A stretch of 15,740 bases of DNA from JAAZFZ01 sp035647435 (GTDB lineage: Bacteria > Bacillota > Clostridia > Oscillospirales > Acutalibacteraceae), in NCBI GenBank assembly GCA_035647435.1, contig DASRNM010000101.1, positions 1 to 15,740 on the forward strand, written 5' to 3'. Shown here one piece after another: positions 7,956 through 14,858 of this stretch. How positions within the stretch are numbered: the first letter of the stretch is position 1; every line of letters begins with the position of its first letter. A model generated the notes under the pieces. The model had not been told where the DNA came from. It made no database searches and worked only from the letters and a program-made list of their open reading frames with translations. Position numbers and translations under genes: made by a program.

Positions 7956-8767
7956 TTAGAGATATAACAATAGGCCAATATTTTGCGGGCAAATCAATGC
8001 TTCATAGGCTCGATGCACGAATGAAAATTGTGCTCTCGCTCGTGTTTATTATTACAATATTTTTGTGCAAAAACTTTCTTTCACTCGGGTTAGTCGTTAT
8101 CTTTACACTTTTTTTGATATTTATATCTAAAATTCCAGTTAAAATGATATTAAAAAGCCTTAAACCGATTGTGGTAATAGTTATATTCACTGCATTTTTA
8201 AACCTTTTATACTCAAAAGGCGGAGATGTACTTTTAAAATATTGGGTTTTTGAAATAACCGAGAAAGGCCTTTATTCCGCAATTTTTATGGCGGTGAGAA
8301 TAATTTGTCTTGTTACAGGCACTTCACTTTTGACATACACAACAACGCCGACGGCCCTTACAGGTGCAATTGAAAGCCTGCTTTCTCCGTTAAAAGTTTT
8401 TCGTGTTGATGTGCACACTTTTGCAATGATGATGACGCTTGCCTTGCGGTTTATCCCGACGCTGATTGAAGAAATCGATAGGATAATGAGTGCGCAAAAG
8501 GCGAGGGGAGCTGACCTTGAAAGCGGTGGACTTATTTCAAGAGCAAAGGCTTTGATACCGATTTTTATTCCACTCTTCGTGTCATCTTTTCGCCGAGCGT
8601 ATGAACTCGCTTATGCTATGGAATGCCGTTGCTACAACGGTGGCAAGGGTAGAACAAGCATGAAAAGCATGCACCTTAAAATAATGGACTTCATGGCGAT
8701 GCTTGCGGTTATTTTATTGATAGTGGCAATTATTGTTTTGAATTTTTATTTTAAAGCGGTGATTTGA
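7952..8767 (+). CDS. ecfT: ECF transporter transmembrane protein EcfT
   Basis: EcfT is the membrane scaffold that links the EcfA1/A2 ATPases to interchangeable substrate-binding S subunits. The 271-residue protein is strongly hydrophobic, with membrane segments at about 27-40, 43-60, 70-88, 108-130, 198-212 and 245-267. It carries the first coupling motif ARG at 184-186 (in SAQKARGAD) and a second coupling region AMECRCYNGGKGRT at 222-235, where the middle of the motif is C-R-C rather than A-R-G. No S subunit gene is adjacent, as expected for a shared group II ECF system, so the substrate cannot be predicted from this window. The stop codon overlaps the truA start by one base. Confidence 0.95.
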   Translation: MIRDITIGQYFAGKSMLHRLDARMKIVLSLVFIITIFLCKNFLSLGLVVIFTLFLIFISKIPVKMILKSLKPIVVIVIFTAFLNLLYSKGGDVLLKYWVFEITEKGLYSAIFMAVRIICLVTGTSLLTYTTTPTALTGAIESLLSPLKVFRVDVHTFAMMMTLALRFIPTLIEEIDRIMSAQKARGADLESGGLISRAKALIPIFIPLFVSSFRRAYELAYAMECRCYNGGKGRTSMKSMHLKIMDFMAMLAVILLIVAIIVLNFYFKAVI

Positions 8768-9507
8768 TGAGGAATATACTTTTGTCATTATGCTTTGACG
8801 GCACAGCGTACCATGGTTGGCAGGTGCAAAAAAACGCTATAACAGTTCAAGAAGTGCTACAAAACGCTGTTGAAAAGATAGTAGGTAAAAGAGAAGATGT
8901 CACCGGTTGTTCAAGAACAGATTCGGGTGTTCATGCAAACGTGTATTGTTGCAACATGAAAACGCAAAGCACAATCGAGTGCGAAAACTTAGTGTTGGCA
9001 CTCAATGCAAACCTACCACCAGACATAGTTGTTACAGACTGTTTTGAGGTTTTGTCAGATTTTCATGCAAGATATTCTTGTATTTCAAAAGAATACATTT
9101 ATAAAATAATCAATACAAAAACCAGAAATCCATTTTATGTAAACAGATACCTTCATTATAAATACCCAATTGATGAAAGAACACTTGATAAAGCAGCAAA
9201 AGGCTTTATCGGCACACATGATTTTTGTGGCTTTGCATCTTCGGGGGGGAGCGTTAAAAACACGGTGAGAACGGTTAAAAACGCAAAGGTTGAACGGTTT
9301 GGCGATGAGGTAATTTTTACCGTGGAGGCCGATGGTTTTCTTTATAATATGGTGCGTATAATGGCAGGCACTCTTTTGGGTGTTGCTCAAAATAAAATAA
9401 ATGCCGATGATATCAAAAAAATCATCGAGTCATGTGATAGAAACATGGCAGGCATTACAGCGCCTGCTCATGGGCTGTATTTGAACAAGGTAAAATATGA
9501 TTTTTGA
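8767..9507 (+). CDS. truA: tRNA pseudouridine(38-40) synthase TruA
   Basis: TruA isomerises uridines 38-40 in the anticodon arm of many tRNAs. The 246-residue protein begins MRNILLSLCFDGTAYHGWQ and has the catalytic motif GCSRTDSGVHA with nucleophile D52; the usual family sequence is GAGRTDAGVHA, so A-to-C and A-to-S variations flank an intact active Asp. Conserved C-terminal elements HDFCGFASS and FLYNMVRIMAGTLL are present. I chose the ATG at 8767, which overlaps the ecfT stop as TGATG with GGTGA 4 bases upstream; an in-frame TTG lies one codon earlier. Linkage of truA after ecfA1-ecfA2-ecfT is common in Firmicutes. The length is normal. Confidence 0.96.
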   Translation: MRNILLSLCFDGTAYHGWQVQKNAITVQEVLQNAVEKIVGKREDVTGCSRTDSGVHANVYCCNMKTQSTIECENLVLALNANLPPDIVVTDCFEVLSDFHARYSCISKEYIYKIINTKTRNPFYVNRYLHYKYPIDERTLDKAAKGFIGTHDFCGFASSGGSVKNTVRTVKNAKVERFGDEVIFTVEADGFLYNMVRIMAGTLLGVAQNKINADDIKKIIESCDRNMAGITAPAHGLYLNKVKYDF

Positions 9508-9514
9508 AGGGAGG
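9507..9514 (+). promoter_or_regulatory. Ribosome-binding site that favours a TTG start at 9524
   Basis: AAGGGAGG lies immediately after the truA stop and 9 bases before an in-frame TTG at 9524. This is a much better anti-SD match than the AAGG before the ATG at 9497, so I used the TTG start for the next gene. Both starts are in the same frame. Confidence 0.6.
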
Positions 9515-9523
9515 CATAAACCC

Positions 9524-10807
9524 TTGAAAAACAAAGAAATAACTCAAGAGATTGAGTTGCCAGTCGCTTACAGGGCAAAGAAAAAATCAAAGAAAGTGAA
9601 TGCAAAATCTTCAGCCAAAAAGAAAAGCGGTAAAAAAACCAAAAACAAAAAGGGCGAAAAACGCAATGCTGTTTTCAAACTTTCCTTTCTTGTTTTTGCA
9701 ATTCTTTTTATTGCCTTTCTATCATTAAATTCCTTTGATTCAATCACTTTAGAAAATGTGACAGGTGGGTTCAACGGCTTTTTTGAACAGTTCCAAAAAG
9801 GTGATGGTTTCCCTTACCAAAGCGATGCGGGTTCTTTTAACAATATAGATATTATGGGCAACAAGCTTGTTGTTCTTAAAAGTGATTCAAGCATTGTTTT
9901 TAATTCAACCGCTAAAAAGTTGTTAACACAGCAACACACCTTTACTGACCCGGCAATTAAAGTTAAAAACGGAAGAATTTTGCTTTTTGACAGAGGCTCG
10001 GGCAGGTTTATGATTCACACAAGGTCAGAGTTGCTCTATGAAAAAACAATGAGTGACGATATTTTGACAGCAGAGATCGGCAAGAGAGGGAATTGCGCAA
10101 TCGCAACAAGCTCAAGTTCTGCTGCAAGTGTACTGACAGTTTTCGACAAAAACCAACAGGAGGTTTTTGTTTGGCGATGTTCCGCCGAATACATATCAGA
10201 CATTTCACTTTCAGACAACGGCAAAAGTGTCGCTATTGCTGTTATCGGCAGTAAAAATGCAGAAATTTATTCAAAGATTCACATTTTTAATTTTGATTCA
10301 AACGAACCCTTAGCGTCCTTTGACTTTAAAGACACAACGCTTTTTAATGTAACTTATCTTTCAAACGCAACTATAACCGCTCAGGGTGATAAAAGACACA
10401 TTGTGATAGAAAACAGAAAAACTTTGAAACAAGACGAAAGCCTCGGCACAGATTATTATACGAGCTTTTATGAGCATGAGAGCGGAAAAACCACTTTTGC
10501 CCGTTCCGATTTCGGTGGAGGGAACAACAGGATTTATACATATAATTCAAGAGGTAAACTGTTGTTTGAAAAAGAGATAGACGCAATTCCAAAAAGTATT
10601 TCGTGCGATTTAGACTATACTGTAATACTCACGGAAAAAAAGCTTATTTATATTAATAACAACGGAGTTGTTGTTAATGAGCTCGACCTCAATTACACGG
10701 GCACAAAGGTTGTTTTAAAGGGTGGCACAGTCTATGTTTTGGGTAACGCTGTGATTGAACAGTACAGAGTTGATAATAAAAACTCTGATAATGACAATCA
10801 AAGTTGA
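9524..10807 (+). CDS. DUF5711-like membrane-anchored beta-propeller-like protein
   Basis: I recognise this only as similar to clostridial proteins labelled DUF5711; no biochemical function is known to me. From the TTG start it has 427 residues. A cytoplasmic N-terminal tail is extremely lysine-rich (about residues 18-47, many KKK and AKKKS units). One membrane helix follows at about 49-69. The remainder, about 350 residues, is predicted outside the membrane and consists of short beta-rich repeats with alternating 'value, colour, compare' style strands such as KLVVLKSDSSIVF, ISDISLSDNGKSVAIAV and IYTYNSRGKLLFEKEID, resembling WD40/PQQ-type propellers. An ATG at 9497 would add 9 residues and overlap truA. 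The gene lies between truA and cvpA, and the promoter for cvpA overlaps its stop codon. A sensing or scaffolding role at the envelope is speculation. Confidence 0.8.
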   Translation: MKNKEITQEIELPVAYRAKKKSKKVNAKSSAKKKSGKKTKNKKGEKRNAVFKLSFLVFAILFIAFLSLNSFDSITLENVTGGFNGFFEQFQKGDGFPYQSDAGSFNNIDIMGNKLVVLKSDSSIVFNSTAKKLLTQQHTFTDPAIKVKNGRILLFDRGSGRFMIHTRSELLYEKTMSDDILTAEIGKRGNCAIATSSSSAASVLTVFDKNQQEVFVWRCSAEYISDISLSDNGKSVAIAVIGSKNAEIYSKIHIFNFDSNEPLASFDFKDTTLFNVTYLSNATITAQGDKRHIVIENRKTLKQDESLGTDYYTSFYEHESGKTTFARSDFGGGNNRIYTYNSRGKLLFEKEIDAIPKSISCDLDYTVILTEKKLIYINNNGVVVNELDLNYTGTKVVLKGGTVYVLGNAVIEQYRVDNKNSDNDNQS

Positions 10808-10833
10808 AAGACAGCATATTTATGTGATATAAT
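10804..10833 (+). promoter_or_regulatory. Extended -10 promoter for cvpA-pgsA-clp
   Basis: A -35-like TTGAAA (10804-10809) is separated by 18 bases from a perfect TATAAT (10828-10833) that is preceded by TG at 10825-10826, giving an extended -10 (TGATATAAT). The -35 overlaps the TGA stop of the preceding gene. The cvpA start lies 32 bases downstream of the -10, a normal leader length. Confidence 0.78.
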
Positions 10834-10852
10834 TATAAAAATGTTTTAATAT

Positions 10853-10859
10853 AGGAGGG
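10853..10859 (+). promoter_or_regulatory. Ribosome-binding site for the TTG start of cvpA
   Basis: AGGAGGG lies 6 bases before the TTG at 10866, an almost perfect Shine-Dalgarno at normal spacing. It decides the start of the CvpA-family gene, which has no ATG nearby. Confidence 0.8.
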
Positions 10860-10865
10860 TTTGTC

Positions 10866-11570
10866 TTGGGTTATGTGATTGATATATTGCTCGTTGCACT
10901 GTTTGCGTTTATCGTGTACCGTGCCGCAAAGCGTGGGTTTGTCGCAACAATTTTAAGCGCATCAACATGGATACTAGCGATTCTCATTGCAGGCCAATTG
11001 TCTGCAGGGGTTGCAACATCTATTTACTATTCGACTATACACGAGCGTGTCGAAAAGACGATTGAGGCTCGTATGCCCGATATGACAGAGGCATCTCTCG
11101 CTGTTGATTATGCACAGGGCGTTGTCGAAAACATTCCGCAGTTTTTAATAAACTCTGCAGAGAATACGGGCGTCGACACACAGGCTCTGATCAAAGACTT
11201 TGATAATGTTAAGCTTGATAAAGAAGTAATATCCGCAGAGCTGGCCGAGAAAGTAGTAGCACCAATATTTATTTCAATTTTTAAATTATTTACTTTCTTT
11301 ATTTTGGGGATATTATTGTTTATACTGCTTAGGGTTCTGTTTAAGTTTATTGACAAAATCTTTAAGCTTCCGTTAATAAATAAAACAAATCAAATTCTTG
11401 GCGGGTTGTTGGGTGCTGTTAAGGCAGTTTTTATCGTCGGCACGATAAGCGTCGCTCTTTACATAATAATCGGGTTCGGGGCTGACAACTGGCTCACAAA
11501 TGCCGCTGACGAGTCCATAATAATAGGATATCTCAGATCTTCTGATTTTATAAACAACATTCTTGGGTAA
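10866..11570 (+). CDS. CvpA-family integral membrane protein
   Basis: This 234-residue protein fits the CvpA family (colicin V production-type), whose molecular role is unclear and may relate to envelope integrity. Four membrane helices are visible at about 3-19, 25-45, 131-160 and 180-204. The family pattern of an early Asp in helix 1 (VIDILLV), a YRAAKRGFV turn between helices 1 and 2, and a C-terminal KTNQILGGLLGAVKAVF helix is present. A polar segment of about 80 residues between helices 2 and 3 is longer than in the minimal family. The start is TTG with AGGAGGG upstream. It is the first gene after the extended -10 promoter and lies 47 bases ahead of the annotated pgsA start. Confidence 0.87.
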   Translation: MGYVIDILLVALFAFIVYRAAKRGFVATILSASTWILAILIAGQLSAGVATSIYYSTIHERVEKTIEARMPDMTEASLAVDYAQGVVENIPQFLINSAENTGVDTQALIKDFDNVKLDKEVISAELAEKVVAPIFISIFKLFTFFILGILLFILLRVLFKFIDKIFKLPLINKTNQILGGLLGAVKAVFIVGTISVALYIIIGFGADNWLTNAADESIIIGYLRSSDFINNILG

Positions 11571-11581
11571 TAAAACGTGTT

Positions 11582-11588
11582 GGAGGGG
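11582..11588 (+). promoter_or_regulatory. Strong Shine-Dalgarno upstream of pgsA without a standard start codon
   Basis: GGAGGGG is followed at normal distance only by in-frame ATT codons (11591 and 11594). The first standard start, TTG at 11618, is 29 bases beyond it. This suggests either an ATT start or use of the weaker AAGGG at 11609-11613. Confidence 0.65.
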
Positions 11589-11617
11589 TAATTATTAGTA
11601 GTTTATTTAAGGGCAGT

Positions 11618-12232
11618 TTGACTGTTCCAAACTTTCTTTCTGTTACCAGAATTTTTTTAATACCGATATTTGCGGTTCTTTTTTACAAAGACTATCTTGG
11701 ATGGGCAGTGTTTGTGCTGTTCCTTTCAGGATTTAGTGATTTCCTTGACGGAAAGATTGCCCGTCGATATAATCAAATCAGCGAGTTGGGCAAGATTCTT
11801 GACCCCGTGGCAGATAAATTGACACAAATAACATTGGCAGTTATGTTGTTCATATTTTTTAGAGCAAGTTCCAATGCTACTATAAAGGCTTTCAGTTGGG
11901 TTTTTCTTTTCTTTATATTTAAAGAATTAGTTATGGTGCTAATCGGTGCTATAATGCTTGCAAAAGGTTTAAGACCGTCTGCGGCAGAGATTTACGGTAA
12001 AGCTGCAACATTTACCTTTTATGCGGTGATGTTGCTGATAGTTGGATTTGGTCCTGAAATCGGTGCGGTGTCAAGGCATTATGAAAACCTTGTTTTGCCC
12101 GATACAGTTATGATGATTTTAGTAGTCATTTCTGCTGTGTTGACGCTGGTTGCAATGTTAAGCTATGTTCCAGGCACCATAAAAAAGTTCCGTGATAAGG
12201 CAGCAAACAACAAAGCAGAGAATAAGGAGTAA
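11618..12232 (+). CDS. pgsA: CDP-alcohol phosphatidyltransferase, probable phosphatidylglycerophosphate synthase PgsA
   Basis: PgsA joins CDP-diacylglycerol and glycerol-3-phosphate to make phosphatidylglycerol phosphate in the cytoplasmic membrane. From the TTG start the protein has 204 residues. The complete CDP-alcohol transferase motif is present: D41, D44, G45, A48, R49, G58, D62 and D66 (SDFLDGKIARR...G...DPVAD). Several hydrophobic segments follow at about 12-38, 68-85, 92-113, 127-148 and 162-186, and the tail is basic and hydrophilic. The TTG start gives the family-like MTVPNFLSVTRI, but an ATT start at 11594 would add 8 residues and fits the strong Shine-Dalgarno better. Another CDP-alcohol transferase such as cardiolipin or phosphatidylinositol phosphate synthase cannot be fully excluded. 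The clp gene begins 8 bases after its stop. Confidence 0.9.
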   Translation: MTVPNFLSVTRIFLIPIFAVLFYKDYLGWAVFVLFLSGFSDFLDGKIARRYNQISELGKILDPVADKLTQITLAVMLFIFFRASSNATIKAFSWVFLFFIFKELVMVLIGAIMLAKGLRPSAAEIYGKAATFTFYAVMLLIVGFGPEIGAVSRHYENLVLPDTVMMILVVISAVLTLVAMLSYVPGTIKKFRDKAANNKAENKE

Positions 12233-12240
12233 TTGATTTA

Positions 12241-14517
12241 ATGAAACAAGTGCTATGCAGTAGATGCAAAAAAAGACCTGCAGTGATTTTTATCGCTAAG
12301 GTTGACGGCGATAAAACAACGCAGGAAGGCATTTGCATGAAATGTGCAATGGAGCTTAATATAGGGCCAATCAAGCAGATGATGCAAAGCATGGGCATTT
12401 CTGAGGACGAAGTTGACCAGGTCGGAGAGCAGTTTCTCGAAACACTTGGTGATGATGATAAGGATATCGGTTTTGTCCCCGGCGGTGCAGGGACGCTTCC
12501 GTTTATGAACCCGAGCAATTTTAGCTCAAGTGAAACGGGCGGTTCGGGCGATAAAGATACAAAAAAGAAGAAAAATGATAAAAACAAGAAAAAGGCAGAA
12601 AAAAAGCGTAAATTTCTCAAGCTTTATTGTACAGACTTAACTGAAAAGGCACGAAACAATGAAATTGACCGAATCGTCGGCAGAGAAAGTGAAATTTATA
12701 GAACAATTCAAATCCTTTGTAGGCGTTCCAAAAACAACCCTTGTTTGATTGGCGAGCCGGGTGTTGGTAAAACAGCTATTGCCGAGGGGCTTGCTTTGAA
12801 AATTGCGCAGGATGATGTACCTGCAAGGCTTAGCGATAAAGAGATTTATCTGCTTGATTTGACTTCGCTTGTTGCGGGCACTCAGTTCAGAGGCCAGTTT
12901 GAAAGTCGCATCAAGGGCCTTGTTGAGGAGGTAAAGTCTGAAGGCAATATAATCCTGTTTATTGACGAGGTTCACAGCCTTGTCGGAACAGGTGATGCTG
13001 AGGGCTCAATGAATGCTGCAAATATACTAAAACCCTCTCTTTCAAGAGGTGAAATACAGATTATCGGCGCAACTACGTTTACCGAATACAGAAAGTATAT
13101 TGAAAAGGACGCGGCGCTTGAGCGCAGACTTCAGCCTGTTAAAATTGAAGAGCCCTCAATAAAGGACACCTATGAGATGCTGTTGGGAATTAAAGACTAT
13201 TACGAGCTTTTTCACAGAGTAGAAATTAGTGATGCTTTAATTTACCGTGCAGTTACTCTTTCAGAAAGATATATTAACGACCGTTTTCTGCCAGATAAGG
13301 CAATTGACTTGCTTGACGAGGCGTGCACTTGTGCAAACCTTAGAAACAAGAGTATAGGCGACCTCGAAAAAACTGAAAAAAAGCTTGTGGCAATGCAAGA
13401 GCAACAACAAGAGCTTGTTAGTGAAACGGAAGATGTTGATTATGAAGAAATAGCAAGAGTTAAGGCTGAAATTATTACAAGCGAAGGCAAAATCAAAGAG
13501 CTTGAAGAAAAGGCCTCCGACAACAATGTTACCGAAGATGATTTGGCAACGGTAATTCAGTTGTGGACAGGTATCCCTGCACAAAAGGTTATAGAAAGTG
13601 ATATCAGGCGGCTTGCCAGCCTTGAAGATAATTTAAAATCCAGAATAATAGGGCAGGATGAAGCGGTTGGGCTTGTTGCCGCCGCAATAAGACGAGGCAG
13701 GGTGCAGATAAGTCCGCTGCGCAGGCCGTCATCGTTTATTTTTGTCGGCCCTACAGGCGTAGGTAAAACGGAGCTTGTCAAGGTTCTTGCAAATGAGCTT
13801 TTCGATACGCCTGAAACACTTATTAGGTTGGATATGTCGGAGTTCATGGAAAAACACTCCGTTTCAAGAATCATCGGTTCTCCTCCGGGATATGTCGGGT
13901 ACGACGAGGCAGGTCAGTTGACCGAAAAAGTTAGGAGAAAGCCTTATTCTGTCATTCTCTTTGATGAGATTGAAAAGGCACACCCCGACGTGATGAACAT
14001 TCTTCTGCAAATTCTTGATGAGGGTAAAATCAGCGATGCGCAGGGCAGAAATGTTAGCTTTGAGAACACTGTGATTATAATGACCTCAAATGCGGGCAGT
14101 GACCGCATTTCAGGCGCTTTAGGCTTTGGCAAAACAAAGAGTGAGGCAACAGCTGAAAGGTCTATGAGAGCCCTCAAAGAGTTTCTAAGACCAGAGTTTT
14201 TGGGCAGAGTTGATGAGATTGTTGTTTTTAAAGATTTGGACGAGCAAGGTTTGCAAGAAATTTCACTCCTTATGCTCAACGACCTTGTCGAACCGCTTCA
14301 TGAAAAAGATATAGAACTCAAATGGGACGATTCAGTGCCGGCTGAGCTTGCAAAACAAGCGTATGGCGGAACACGGGGCGCTAGAGACCTTCGCAATGTT
14401 ATGCGAAGAAAAATTGAAGATAAAATTGCATCATTAATAATAGAGAATGTTGATTCACCTTTAAAATCAGTTTTTATTACAGCAAAAGAAGGCGAAATCA
14501 TTCTCGCTGCGGATTAA
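12241..14517 (+). CDS. Clp ATPase (ClpE/ClpC-like) with N-terminal zinc finger
   Basis: This 758-residue AAA+ unfoldase probably delivers proteins to ClpP. The N-terminus has a C4 zinc finger (C6, C9, C32, C35) as in ClpE and McsA, and no Clp_N repeats of the ClpC/ClpA type. A lysine-rich, likely disordered linker spans about 100-124. AAA1 has Walker A GEPGVGKT at 171-178 and D242/E243. Its pore loop reads TQFRG, so the aromatic residue is Phe. A coiled coil at about 377-425 contains a UVR-like stretch ([12 protein letters not shown]). AAA2 has Walker A GPTGVGKT at 503-510, D575/E576 and pore motif GYVGYDEAG. The LGF tripeptide at 627-629 fits the ClpP-docking loop. TAAGGAG lies 11 bases before the ATG. 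I see no CtsR-type heptad repeat nearby, and the gene sits in the cvpA-pgsA operon rather than with ctsR-mcsAB. ClpE is the closest named relative, but I leave the symbol blank. Confidence 0.93.
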   Translation: MKQVLCSRCKKRPAVIFIAKVDGDKTTQEGICMKCAMELNIGPIKQMMQSMGISEDEVDQVGEQFLETLGDDDKDIGFVPGGAGTLPFMNPSNFSSSETGGSGDKDTKKKKNDKNKKKAEKKRKFLKLYCTDLTEKARNNEIDRIVGRESEIYRTIQILCRRSKNNPCLIGEPGVGKTAIAEGLALKIAQDDVPARLSDKEIYLLDLTSLVAGTQFRGQFESRIKGLVEEVKSEGNIILFIDEVHSLVGTGDAEGSMNAANILKPSLSRGEIQIIGATTFTEYRKYIEKDAALERRLQPVKIEEPSIKDTYEMLLGIKDYYELFHRVEISDALIYRAVTLSERYINDRFLPDKAIDLLDEACTCANLRNKSIGDLEKTEKKLVAMQEQQQELVSETEDVDYEEIARVKAEIITSEGKIKELEEKASDNNVTEDDLATVIQLWTGIPAQKVIESDIRRLASLEDNLKSRIIGQDEAVGLVAAAIRRGRVQISPLRRPSSFIFVGPTGVGKTELVKVLANELFDTPETLIRLDMSEFMEKHSVSRIIGSPPGYVGYDEAGQLTEKVRRKPYSVILFDEIEKAHPDVMNILLQILDEGKISDAQGRNVSFENTVIIMTSNAGSDRISGALGFGKTKSEATAERSMRALKEFLRPEFLGRVDEIVVFKDLDEQGLQEISLLMLNDLVEPLHEKDIELKWDDSVPAELAKQAYGGTRGARDLRNVMRRKIEDKIASLIIENVDSPLKSVFITAKEGEIILAAD

Positions 14518-14554
14518 TAAAACAGATAAAAATCAAAATTACTCTTAAATCATA

Positions 14555-14584
14555 TTGACATTACGACGTTGGTTGTGATAAAAT
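14555..14584 (+). promoter_or_regulatory. Strong promoter for the tRNA genes
   Basis: A perfect -35 TTGACA (14555-14560) is followed after 18 bases by TAAAAT (14579-14584), which is preceded by TG at 14576-14577 (extended -10). The first tRNA base is at 14602. This is consistent with high constitutive expression of stable RNA. The 37 bases between the clp stop and this promoter contain no terminator that I can see. Confidence 0.82.
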
Positions 14585-14601
14585 AATCAGCGTCGCCAAA
14601 T

Positions 14602-14675
14602 GCGGGTGTAGTTCAGTGGCAGAACACTAGCCTTCCAAGCTAGATATGTGGGTTCGATTCCCATCACCCGCTCCA
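14602..14675 (+). tRNA. tRNA-Gly(TCC)
   Basis: The cloverleaf folds fully. The acceptor stem is GCGGGTG (14602-14608) with CACCCGC (14665-14671). The D stem is GTTC/GAAC. The anticodon stem CTAGC/GCTAG encloses the loop CTTCCAA with anticodon TCC at 14634-14636. The T arm is GTGGG/CCCAT with loop TTCGATT. The discriminator is T and CCA is encoded (14673-14675). It reads GGA and, by wobble, GGG glycine codons. Confidence 0.96.
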
Positions 14676-14687
14676 TTTAATTTATAT

Positions 14688-14764
14688 GCGCTTGTAGCTC
14701 AGTAGGATAGAGCAACTGCCTTCTAAGCAGTAGGCCGTGGGTTCGAATCCCTCCAAGCGTGCCA
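14688..14764 (+). tRNA. tRNA-Arg(TCT)
   Basis: The acceptor stem is GCGCTTG (14688-14694) with CAAGCGT, containing one terminal G-T wobble. The D arm is GCTC/GAGC. The anticodon stem ACTGC/GCAGT encloses the loop CTTCTAA with anticodon TCT at 14722-14724. The T arm contains GTTCGAATCC, the discriminator is G and CCA is encoded at 14762-14764. It reads AGA and AGG arginine codons. It lies 12 bases after the tRNA-Gly and is probably processed from the same transcript. Confidence 0.95.
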
Positions 14765-14808
14765 AAATTATTACCACTCATTTTTTGAGGGTTTTAAATT
14801 TTATAAGC

Positions 14809-14846
14809 AAAAAAACAATTCCCCACATTATGAGGAATTGTTTTTT
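14809..14846. terminator. Bidirectional terminator between the tRNAs and the mscS-like gene
   Basis: CAATTCC (14816-14822) pairs with GGAATTG (14834-14840) around an 11-base loop. The stem is flanked by an A run on the left and a T run on the right, which extend the pairing. The symmetry lets it end transcription from both sides: the plus-strand tRNA transcript and the minus-strand channel gene that stops at 14859. Confidence 0.85.
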
Positions 14847-14858
14847 GTTGCATTTCAA

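Noticed and set aside
9560..9670. A-rich, repeat-like stretch at the start of the DUF5711-like gene
   Set aside because: It is the lysine-rich coding segment; the units are irregular and do not form a tandem DNA repeat or CRISPR-like array.
12126..12620. 164-residue minus-strand open frame spanning the pgsA-clp junction
   Set aside because: Its Phe/Leu/Ser-rich composition is the mirror of the Lys-rich Clp linker and membrane codons on the other strand, and it crosses two real genes.
14776..14796. CTCA/TGAG inverted repeat just after tRNA-Arg
   Set aside because: A 4-bp stem only; the much stronger symmetrical hairpin at 14809-14846 explains termination.
14602..14858. Possible integration (att) site at the tRNA genes
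   Set aside because: Both tRNAs are intact, there is no integrase gene or duplicated tRNA 3' end in the window, and a normal terminator and housekeeping gene follow.
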